Of a stretch of 14,402 nt of DNA, positions 1 through 5,612 are shown piece by piece; the first letter of the stretch is position 1, and every line of letters begins with the position of its first letter. Made by a program: the position numbers and the translations under genes. The stretch covers positions 6,533-20,934 of the forward strand of contig DFDV01000054.1 in the NCBI GenBank assembly GCA_002369025.1, in the 5' to 3' direction. A model generated the notes under the pieces. It made no database searches, was not told the DNA's origin, and worked only from the letters and a program-made list of their open reading frames with translations. The stretch is from Treponema sp. UBA3819 (GTDB lineage Bacteria; Spirochaetota; Spirochaetia; Treponematales; Treponemataceae).

Positions 1-521
1 ACGAAATCGTTCCTTCAATCGACGGAGACCAGGAAGACCTGAAAAAATACGCACAGGATGTATGGACTCGCTTCCAGAACCCCTTCAACCCGCACCGCCT
101 GATTGAAATTTCTTTGAACTCAGTCGCAAAATACTGGACACGCTGTCTGCCTTCTGTTCTCCAGTCAGTAAAGAAGAACGGCTCTGTTCCCAAGCTGCTC
201 GGCTTCTCAATTGCAGCCCTCATCGCTTTCTACAACGGAACCGAAATCAAAGAGAACGCAAAAGGCCAGAAATGTCTCGTTTCTAAGCGTGAAGACGGCG
301 AATACGAAAACCTGGACACCCTCCCTGTTCTGGAGTTCTTCGCTGCTCTCAACAAAGAGACAAAAGACGCAAAGGTTATCGCAAAGAAAGTCTTGAGCAA
401 TGTTGACTTCTGGAAGGAAGATTTGACAAAGGTTGCAGGACTTGAAGCCGCAGTTGCAGGACACTTGGCTGACATTCAGTCTAAGGGTATGAAGAAAGCA
501 CTGGCTGAGATTGTGAAATAA
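1..521 (+). CDS. uxaB: Tagaturonate reductase (altronate oxidoreductase), 3' part
   Basis: NAD-dependent reduction of tagaturonate to altronate in galacturonate catabolism, cytoplasmic. The reading frame is open from base 3 to the stop at 519-521, giving the last 172 residues of a protein usually near 480. What is visible is the C-terminal mannitol-dehydrogenase-type helical domain: the NPFNPHRLIEISLNSVAK block, the LLGFSIAALIAFYNG helix, and a tail FWKEDLTKVAGL...KGMKKAL that aligns by eye with the E. coli UxaB tail (HWEQDLTQVPGL...KGMREAV). That tail match favours UxaB over mannonate reductase UxuB. The N-terminal Rossmann part lies outside the window. Its last 132 bases occur again at 4456-4587, so this 3' end may be an element-borne replacement. 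A terminator follows 46 bases after the stop. Confidence 0.9.
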   Translation, partial: EIVPSIDGDQEDLKKYAQDVWTRFQNPFNPHRLIEISLNSVAKYWTRCLPSVLQSVKKNGSVPKLLGFSIAALIAFYNGTEIKENAKGQKCLVSKREDGEYENLDTLPVLEFFAALNKETKDAKVIAKKVLSNVDFWKEDLTKVAGLEAAVAGHLADIQSKGMKKALAEIVK

Positions 522-567
522 CTTTTTGCAATAAAAGTGTAAAAAGAGCTAGAACTTTTTATATTGC

Positions 568-603
568 ACTCCCCGTGAGGTTTTTCTTGCGGGGAGTTTT
601 TTA
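568..603 (+). terminator. Rho-independent terminator of uxaB
   Basis: A perfect 8-bp stem (ACTCCCCG at 568-575 with CGGGGAGT at 590-597) and a 14-base loop are followed by a T-run at 597-602. It ends the rightward uxaB transcript. The T-run abuts the stop codon of the leftward regulator gene. Confidence 0.85.
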
Positions 604-951
604 TTGGTCTTCCCATTTGTCCAGCATTTTAATCATTGATTTTCTAAAGTCAGCAACAAGCTGCATTTTCAAATTTTGACGGATTTTCTGGGTTTCATCC
701 GTTTCTTCTATGTTTACAGCAGAACAATCCTGCTGAACGAAGAGCTGGTAGACTTCTATCTCTAATGCGTCCGCAATCTTTACCAAAGTCGCTTCTCGCG
801 GCCATCTCCGCTTTCCCTCAATGTCATTTATGTTCTGAGAAGAAACACCTATTTTTTCCGCCAGCTGTTCCTGGGTAAATTTTCCCTTGCGGTATTTTTT
901 GATATTTTGCGAAAGCGTTTCATGTAATTCATCTTCTGTCATTACTTGCAT
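601..951 (-). CDS. XRE-family helix-turn-helix regulator (first copy)
   Basis: Small DNA-binding repressor-like protein of about 116 residues. The HTH_3 domain covers roughly residues 13-70, with the pattern TQEQLAEKIGVSSQNINDIE and then LVKIADALEIEVYQLF; a charged, helical C-terminal tail probably dimerises. The frame extends upstream to a TTG at 963, and ATGs at 951 and 942 are both possible starts. None has a good Shine-Dalgarno sequence; 951 is chosen as the first ATG. The gene is divergent from the BspA-like lipoprotein gene with about 120 bases between them. That gap holds three copies of a dyad site, one lying across this gene's start codons, which suggests autorepression and repression of the neighbour. 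The ligand or inducer is unknown. Confidence 0.85.
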   Translation of the reverse strand: MQVMTEDELHETLSQNIKKYRKGKFTQEQLAEKIGVSSQNINDIEGKRRWPREATLVKIADALEIEVYQLFVQQDCSAVNIEETDETQKIRQNLKMQLVADFRKSMIKMLDKWEDQ

Positions 952-1022
952 TTTGCTAGTCAATTACAAATTTTTACACTAGCGCATTGCAGATTTCTAT
1001 GGTATACTAGCAATATGCAAGT
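944..1022. promoter_or_regulatory. Three-site operator and extended -10 promoter between XRE gene and lipoprotein gene
   Basis: A 17-bp dyad of form ACTnGCA-N3-TGCnAGT occurs at 944-960 (read on the minus strand, over the regulator start codons) and at 1006-1022 (plus strand). A weaker copy, ACTAGC-N4-TGCA, lies at 978-991, and a half site ACTTGCG at 1034-1040. The 1006 copy overlaps a TATACT -10 box (1003-1008) that carries an extended-10 TG at 1000-1001 and points at the lipoprotein gene. The arrangement resembles a phage-type repressor switch; that the divergent XRE protein binds here is inferred. Confidence 0.7.
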
Positions 1023-1070
1023 AAATTATAGATACTTGCGAAATCAAAGATTCTTTACAGGTGGTGTAGT

Positions 1071-3275
1071 ATGAGACAATTAAAAAATGTTTTTGCAATT
1101 CTCACGTTGTTTTTTACAGCTCTATTTATTGCGTGTAGCGATGGGAATAATAGTAACGGCAATGGTGACGAAGCCAGCGGTGATACCGTTGTTTGTACTT
1201 ATTATATGAAAGATGACACCAGCGTTTATTATGTGTTTTATGGAGACAAGACTGCTGAATATCATGCAAAAGGAAAAATCGCAAATACAAGAAGCGAATT
1301 GATATATTCTGGCAATCCGTTAAAAGCGGGTACCGTAAGTTTAAAAATTTCCCTGACAGGAACAGAACTAATTTCCTTTAACGTTAAAGAGTCAAACGGA
1401 ACACTTATTCCCACAGTAGAGCTTGTCCCAGGATTCCCCGTAGAATATACGCTTACATTAGATGGCAAAAATGATAACGAAGAAAACAGCGGCACGGATA
1501 AAAAAAACACGGAAGGGTCCGGCGAGAACGGAAACGGTGAAAATGGCGGCACGGAAACACCAGAAGAGCCTTCTACTGACATCGATGAAAGCCCCCTCAT
1601 GTTCATGGGCTTTGACAATGTTGTGACTATCGAAAAGGGCACGGATATAACCGGAATAACGAATACTATTTACTCACTTACAAGTGACACTACCCTAAAA
1701 TTCAAAGGCGGAATCAACTCAATTACGCTCACGACTATTGCCGCCGCCATGGGTACAAACGACAGCGTAAAAATCGCACTGGATTTTTCAGAAGCGACAG
1801 GCATTACAGAATGGACGAACAAGCTTGCTGGGCTAAAGACTCTGTATGCTATCTCGCTGCCAGGCACAGTTACAAGCGTGCAGGATAATGCGTTTGCAAA
1901 TTGCACGAATCTAAAAGCGATTACTGTGCCGTGCAGTATAACAGCGTATCCTTCTACCCCATCTTCGACTATTGTCAATTTTGTAGGAACGCTTGAGGAT
2001 TGGCTTAAAAGCTCTGTGGTTCTTCCAGATTCTAAATTCTATTATGACAGTACTGCAGGTAAGTATGTTGACTACAGTCCAAAGCTATACCTTAATGGCA
2101 AAATCGTTAGCGGAATAACCATTCCCGACTCTGTGACCTCAATCAGAAAAAATGCTTTTAAAAACTGCTCAGCTATTACGAAGGTAAGAATACCAGACAG
2201 CGTAACAAGTATTGGAGACTATGCATTTCATAACTGTCGTGGATTGATGGAGGTAAGTCTCGGTAACAGCGTGGCATACATTGGGGATTATGCATTTAGC
2301 AGTTATCCTGAAAATGATAAAGGGTGGAGAAGTGTTAGTATACCAGACAGCGTGAGTTATATTGGAAAAAATGCCTTTTCAATACCACGGGGGTCACTAT
2401 ACATATCATTTGGAGAAAATACCGCCGAGAGAGGTGAAGGCTGGTGTGCAGTAGCATGCAATATCGATATTTCAGGTTCTTCAATACCTTCGAATGCTTT
2501 CCTTAACTGCAACGAAATAACAAGTATATCAATAAATGAAAATGTAACGAGCATTGGAAGCAGGGCGTTCTATGGATGTAGTGGCCTAAAAGTATTGACT
2601 ATATGGGAAGGAGATACTCCTCTAAAGTTAGAAAATAATGTTTTTTCAGGCAGTCCATTGGAAAGTATAAATTTGCGGAGAGACATTGAATTCGAAGATG
2701 AACCACCATTCGCTGCAATGACAACACTCAAACAAGTATATATTGCTTGCAATGTAACGAATATCGCTGATGGTGCTTTTTCTGGCTGTACTAAACTTGA
2801 ATCTGTAGCTATTCTTGGTAATGTAGAGAGCATTGGACAAAAAGCATTTTTTGACTGTGAAAACCTATATAAGCTAACTTTGTCCAGCAAACTTGCGACT
2901 ATTGGCTCGTACGCTTTTGCAGTATGTCAGAACCTTGAGTATGTCAGATGGGATACGCAAGAAAGTCCAGAGCCGCTCACGATAGGCGACTATGCATTTG
3001 CTTACTGCTATAGTCTACAAGATAGATTTTTACTAAATAATGCTACTCTTATAGGAAATCATGCCTTCGAGGAATGTGGTCTTGTGAATATTAATATTCC
3101 AGTGTCTGTAACGAGCATTGGTGAGTCTGCCTTCCATAACTGCAGTGATTTATGGTTAGTTAAGTATGCTGGTACTGAATCTCAATGGCAAAAAATCAAC
3201 ATTGCGAATGATGCTTTTAGTGGAACCGCTTCACATTCACACTTTGAAATTTGGTACAACTCCTTAAACGATTAA
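1071..3275 (+). CDS. BspA-like leucine-rich-repeat surface lipoprotein
   Basis: A 734-residue exported lipoprotein, probably surface-anchored. The N-terminus is a signal peptide with a lipobox LFIAC, making Cys22 the acylated residue. Residues 23-120 form a small beta-rich domain. A Gly/Asn/Glu/Thr-rich flexible linker follows at about 130-170. From about 200 to the C-terminus there are LRR_5 (BspA/TpLRR) repeats of the type SVTSIGDYAFHNCRGLMEV, with recurring IPDSVTSIG and AFxNCxxL blocks, irregular in the middle. BspA relatives in Treponema and Tannerella act in attachment to host proteins or other bacteria, so an adhesin role is likely but inferred. The start has AGGTGG at 1059-1064, six bases before the ATG. 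The upstream dyad operators suggest control by the divergent XRE gene. Confidence 0.88.
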   Translation: MRQLKNVFAILTLFFTALFIACSDGNNSNGNGDEASGDTVVCTYYMKDDTSVYYVFYGDKTAEYHAKGKIANTRSELIYSGNPLKAGTVSLKISLTGTELISFNVKESNGTLIPTVELVPGFPVEYTLTLDGKNDNEENSGTDKKNTEGSGENGNGENGGTETPEEPSTDIDESPLMFMGFDNVVTIEKGTDITGITNTIYSLTSDTTLKFKGGINSITLTTIAAAMGTNDSVKIALDFSEATGITEWTNKLAGLKTLYAISLPGTVTSVQDNAFANCTNLKAITVPCSITAYPSTPSSTIVNFVGTLEDWLKSSVVLPDSKFYYDSTAGKYVDYSPKLYLNGKIVSGITIPDSVTSIRKNAFKNCSAITKVRIPDSVTSIGDYAFHNCRGLMEVSLGNSVAYIGDYAFSSYPENDKGWRSVSIPDSVSYIGKNAFSIPRGSLYISFGENTAERGEGWCAVACNIDISGSSIPSNAFLNCNEITSISINENVTSIGSRAFYGCSGLKVLTIWEGDTPLKLENNVFSGSPLESINLRRDIEFEDEPPFAAMTTLKQVYIACNVTNIADGAFSGCTKLESVAILGNVESIGQKAFFDCENLYKLTLSSKLATIGSYAFAVCQNLEYVRWDTQESPEPLTIGDYAFAYCYSLQDRFLLNNATLIGNHAFEECGLVNINIPVSVTSIGESAFHNCSDLWLVKYAGTESQWQKINIANDAFSGTASHSHFEIWYNSLND

Positions 3276-3309
3276 AAACTACACCAGCGACTAATGCCAA
3301 CTGAACAAT

Positions 3310-3345
3310 ATTTCTCCGTCGCTTGTCGACGGGGAAATCTACTTT
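3310..3345 (+). terminator. Probable terminator after the LRR lipoprotein gene
   Basis: A 12-bp stem (3310-3321 with 3327-3338, one G-T pair, 5-base loop) is followed by CTACTTTTA, a weak T-tract. It may be leaky, allowing some read-through into the membrane protein gene. Confidence 0.6.
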
Positions 3346-3378
3346 TATCCTGCAAGGATAACGAGGAGTATTTTTATC

Positions 3379-4323
3379 ATGGACATCGAATCACAAAAAG
3401 AACTTGACCATCTAAACAACGAGCTTCTCATGCGAATACAAAAAGGATACGGTGACGGTGCAATGCTCGTATCCTTTTCGCTGATTTATTTTGTAACAGT
3501 TATAGGAGTACTTAGCAAATTTCTAGAAAGCTCAGAGCTTGATGTCAAGGATATATGTATATTCAGCGTACTGTCGACTTTGTTCTTTTTGTTCCCAATC
3601 CTTATATATTATGCCATGACAACTCGTAACAGAGAAAATTTTTCCGCGATTTTCAATATAGCCGCATACAAAAAAAGATTTTTCGAAAAATATAACTTAT
3701 CCGACGGTATTCTCTCTGGCGGAAAATGGGAAAAGTTTAATAAAACAACTTTTTCGACTTTTTTCGACAAAGGTAAAAATGAAGTATTTTTTCTTTCTCT
3801 TCTTTCAGTAGCATTACAAATTGGTAGTATTTTCTTAACTGTTTATTATACTTTTATACGTCTACAAGATAATAAGTTTTTGCTAGCCTATATATTGCTT
3901 AGTGCAGCTAATTTTTTCAGTGCAATTTGTCTTATTCCAGCAATCACTCGCATAGCAAAACTCTATATTCTTTTCACTCCGAATGATATAGGCGGTGAAA
4001 TAAAAAGTATGCATACCTATTACGATATCCAATATAGGCTAATAAAAATCGCTAAAAACACAAGTGAATTAGAAAAATTGATAGAAACGCAGAAAAAAGC
4101 AAACGAAAAATTTAATTGCTTTTTAATTGCTTCCCATATTTCACCTTATAAAGCAATTGATTTGGAAAAACTCTTTTATTCATTTGTTTTTCCCTGTCTT
4201 TCCGATATAGCACCAAGTGAAGAACATAGGAACAAGGATGAAATAATAAAACATGTATCCGAACTTGCAGAAAAGAATCAAACAGATGTGTATAATTATA
4301 TTTACAACTACAGTGGCGACTGA
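3379..4323 (+). CDS. Four-helix membrane protein of unknown function
   Basis: I do not recognise the family. The 314-residue protein has a short soluble N-terminus, two hydrophobic helices at about 28-48 and 58-79, a soluble segment at about 80-135, two more helices at about 136-160 and 166-188, and a soluble C-terminal part of about 125 residues with a helical, Lys/Glu-rich stretch (TSELEKLIETQKKANEKF). Both ends are predicted on the same side of the membrane. There is no signal peptide and no enzymatic motif I can see. GAGGAG at 3363-3368 precedes the ATG by 10 bases. The gene is AT-rich compared with uxaB, as expected for accessory DNA. It lies in the same putative inserted block as the LRR lipoprotein and could be an accessory or immunity-type partner, which is only a guess. 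Confidence 0.7.
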   Translation: MDIESQKELDHLNNELLMRIQKGYGDGAMLVSFSLIYFVTVIGVLSKFLESSELDVKDICIFSVLSTLFFLFPILIYYAMTTRNRENFSAIFNIAAYKKRFFEKYNLSDGILSGGKWEKFNKTTFSTFFDKGKNEVFFLSLLSVALQIGSIFLTVYYTFIRLQDNKFLLAYILLSAANFFSAICLIPAITRIAKLYILFTPNDIGGEIKSMHTYYDIQYRLIKIAKNTSELEKLIETQKKANEKFNCFLIASHISPYKAIDLEKLFYSFVFPCLSDIAPSEEHRNKDEIIKHVSELAEKNQTDVYNYIYNYSGD

Positions 4324-4340
4324 TTTTCTGCGTTAAGGAT

Positions 4341-4455
4341 ACGGAAGGCGCGTAGCGTTGCCGGATTGAAAAGTAATTTCAATCCGGCAATGGAGCGCGG
4401 TAGCGCGAAACCTGTAGTAGCCTGACCCGAAGCAAAGCGTAGGGGAACGCCCTAG
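4341..4455 (+). repeat. GC-rich dispersed intergenic repeat, copy A
   Basis: GC-rich, hairpin-forming sequence between the membrane protein gene and the uxaB tail fragment. It contains a perfect 14-bp stem (4358-4371 with 4377-4390, 5-base loop), then AATGGAGCGC at 4389-4398, a short GCGC-GGTA-GCGC hairpin, AGCCTGACC at 4419-4427 and CGCCC at 4448-4452. The same ordered blocks at nearly the same spacing recur at 9736-9797, so the two belong to one family. Ends are approximate. Confidence 0.6.
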
Positions 4456-4587
4456 GTCTTGATCAATGTTGACTTCTGGAAGGAAGATTTGACAAAAGTC
4501 GCAGGACTTGAAGCCGCAGTTGCAGGTCACTTGGCTGACATTCAGAGCAAGGGAATGAAGAAAGCGTTGGCGGAGATTGTGAAATAA
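4456..4587 (+). pseudogene. Duplicated 3' tail of uxaB
   Basis: 132 bases aligning without gaps to 390-521, with 11 mismatches (about 92% identity), ending at the same stop codon. Translated in the uxaB frame it differs by one residue only (Ser to Ile at the third codon, at the junction edge); the other ten base changes are synonymous, including TCT to AGC for one serine. The fragment has no start of its own and is joined to the GC-rich repeat at its 5' side. The pattern shows that it descends from a selected uxaB gene and is not a decayed copy of the neighbour. It is probably the original host tail left after insertion. Confidence 0.85.
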
Positions 4588-4601
4588 GGCAAATCTTACG
4601 C

Positions 4602-4630
4602 TTGACTTTTCGCCAAGCGTAACTTATATT
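4602..4630 (+). promoter_or_regulatory. Sigma-70-type promoter for the structured RNA
   Basis: TTGACT (4602-4607), a 17-bp spacer and TATATT (4625-4630) make a near-consensus promoter, with a start expected near 4637. It overlaps a 9-bp stem-loop (4596-4604 with 4614-4622) that may also act as the transcript end behind the uxaB tail. Confidence 0.7.
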
Positions 4631-4636
4631 GTATTT

Positions 4637-4802
4637 AGTGGCGGACAACTCGTGTGTTCGTCCAAGCGATGAAGCATAACAGCGTACCAGGAAGCCTTGC
4701 TGTGCAGAGCTTTCAGTAGGGGTTGTGCAATAACCTCAACCTGGAGTAGGTGCAAACCGAAAGAAAATGCCCATTAAGCCCGTCCTTGCGACGGGTTTTT
4801 TT
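4637..4802 (+). ncRNA. Candidate structured RNA or attenuator leader, family not recognised
   Basis: No convincing coding frame, but a promoter at the 5' end and an intrinsic terminator at the 3' end define a transcript of about 165 nt. Visible pairing: a hairpin at 4643-4649 with 4656-4663 (one bulge); an outer stem CCAGG (4687-4691) with CCTGG (4740-4744) enclosing two hairpins, AAGC/GCTT (4693-4696 with 4709-4712) and GGGGTT/AACCTC closing a loop GTGCAAT, that is, a three-way junction; and possible GCAT/ATGC pairing around it (4673-4676 with 4767-4770). It matches none of the motifs I know for SRP RNA, 6S, RNase P, tmRNA or common riboswitches. Because an RBS and ORF begin just after the terminator, it could be a cis-acting leader as well as a free small RNA. 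Confidence 0.5.
4779..4802 (+). terminator. Intrinsic terminator of the structured RNA
   Basis: CCCGTC (4779-4784), loop CTTGC, GACGGG (4790-4795), then seven T at 4796-4802. It lies only a few bases before the GGAG (4806-4809) of the next ORF, so it could set read-through into that gene. Confidence 0.85.
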
Positions 4803-4814
4803 GTCGGAGAGCTG

Positions 4815-5120
4815 ATGGATAAACTTCTTGCATGTGCAAAAACTTTTGAAGAACTACTCGACAGCAATTATCTGACATTCCGTTACCGCCCACAAAATAA
4901 TCCGACTTCAACGATAATTGCGGAATTTCTTTTGTCTGCTGATTTTCAAGGCAATGATGTGTACATCTTTCTCGACAAAAAGGAACATGCAGAAAATTAT
5001 TTCTGTCGCTCGTTCTTTCCCAAAACTGACAAAGATTACACTGTCGGGCAGATTAAGTACACATTGTTACGAAAAGAAAAAACCACGCTCTCTACCAGGG
5101 AAAGCGTGGGTACAGTATGA
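4815..5120 (+). CDS. Small PBECR4-like protein (putative BECR-fold nuclease domain)
   Basis: 101 residues, starting at the ATG with GGAG five bases upstream. The C-terminal half (DVYIFLDKKEHAENYFCRSFFPK, then DYTVGQIKYTLLRKEK) resembles the end of PBECR4 domains, phage- and mobile-element-linked proteins of the Barnase/EndoU/colicin/RelE fold. The N-terminal part is a short helix (KTFEELLDSNYLTF). The usual middle segment seems shortened, so the protein may be degenerate. If active, it would be an RNase-type toxin or phage function; I see no antitoxin gene, only the structured RNA directly upstream. The last ~12 codons overlap the terminator of the convergent XRE gene, which suggests that the original 3' end may have been lost. 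Family assignment is by eye and tentative. Confidence 0.55.
   Translation: MDKLLACAKTFEELLDSNYLTFRYRPQNNPTSTIIAEFLLSADFQGNDVYIFLDKKEHAENYFCRSFFPKTDKDYTVGQIKYTLLRKEKTTLSTRESVGTV
5077..5109 (-). terminator. Terminator of the second XRE gene
   Basis: Read leftward, a 7-bp stem (5103-5109 with 5083-5089) and 13-base loop are followed by a T-run (5077-5082 on the plus strand is all A). It lies inside the 3' coding end of the convergent PBECR4-like ORF. Confidence 0.75.
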
Positions 5121-5133
5121 CCAACTCTCCACA

Positions 5134-5475
5134 TTACACTACATTGACATCATATTTCTTTAACACTTCAATAAAATCTTTGACCATAATCTTTTTGTCA
5201 TCAGAAAGGTTTCTTATAGAATTTTTTAAATTTTCATTTTGGTGATGATTTTTGTTGTCGTTTTTACCGGTTACAAGGTATTCCACAGAAACATCAAGAA
5301 CATCTGCGATTTTTACAGCGACATCTGCCGGAGGAATTGAGGCACGAGAGCCTAGATAGCCTTCAAGCGTTCTTTGGGAAATGCCTGTCCGAAGAGAGAG
5401 TTCCTTTACTTTTATATCCTGAAAATCCATTTCGGCACGCAAAGTTTGTTTGAATATAGAATCCATATAATTCAT
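5134..5475 (-). CDS. XRE-family helix-turn-helix regulator (second copy)
   Basis: 113 residues. The HTH domain spans about 20-68 (IKVKELSLRTGISQRTLEGYL, then VAVKIADVLDVSVEYLV), followed by an Asn/His-rich linker and a short C-terminal helix (LSDDKKIMVKDFIEVLKKY). It is similar in plan to the regulator at 601-951 but clearly divergent in sequence. ATGs at 5475 and 5466 are both possible; neither has a clear Shine-Dalgarno sequence. It is divergent from the FN3/FGE lipoprotein gene, with 137 bases between start codons containing repeated operator-like sites, so it probably controls that gene and itself. Terminator at 5077-5109. Confidence 0.85.
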   Translation of the reverse strand: MNYMDSIFKQTLRAEMDFQDIKVKELSLRTGISQRTLEGYLGSRASIPPADVAVKIADVLDVSVEYLVTGKNDNKNHHQNENLKNSIRNLSDDKKIMVKDFIEVLKKYDVNVV

Positions 5476-5479
5476 TAAA

Positions 5480-5591
5480 TTACTTCATTTTACGTATAAT
5501 TCCCTTGCTTTTACTACAAATAACGCATAAAATTATCTACTGTACACGCGAATTGTAGTTCATTTACAATCTTAAATCACTACATTTTACG
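5480..5591. promoter_or_regulatory. Repeated operator-like sites and promoter upstream of the FN3/FGE lipoprotein
   Basis: Three similar 15-mers: TTACTTCATTTTACG (5480-5494), TTACTACAAATAACG (5511-5525) and TCACTACATTTTACG (5577-5591). A fourth partial copy sits inside a perfect inverted repeat ATTGTA-N7-TACAAT (5552-5570). The right arm TACAAT (5565-5570) is a good -10 box, with TGTACA (5541-5546) as a weak -35 at 18 bp. Binding by the divergent XRE protein is inferred. Confidence 0.55.
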
Positions 5592-5612
5592 GATTAAAAG
5601 GAGATGCGTTAT

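Larger units (their letters stand above)
522..4455. mobile_element. Putative island inserted at the 3' end of uxaB
   Basis: The block between two 132-base copies of the uxaB tail contains an XRE regulator, an LRR lipoprotein, a membrane protein and a GC-rich repeat. Such tail duplication is the known footprint of elements that integrate in a gene's 3' end and restore it (tRNA genes; icd in E. coli with e14). No integrase or transposase is visible, so the block would be a passenger, a satellite or a remnant, or the product of another recombination. Boundaries are inferred from the repeat copies. Confidence 0.4.

Noticed and set aside
4637..4802. Known housekeeping RNA (SRP 4.5S, 6S, RNase P, tmRNA) or common riboswitch
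   Set aside because: The diagnostic motifs, for example the SRP GGAAGGAAGCA loop, are absent; similarity to 'GGAGTAG' or 'GCAAACC' motifs is too short to count.
5604..5612. Start of the FN3/FGE lipoprotein at the first ATG (5604)
   Set aside because: It directly abuts the AAAGGAG ribosome-binding site; the ATG at 5613 has proper spacing.
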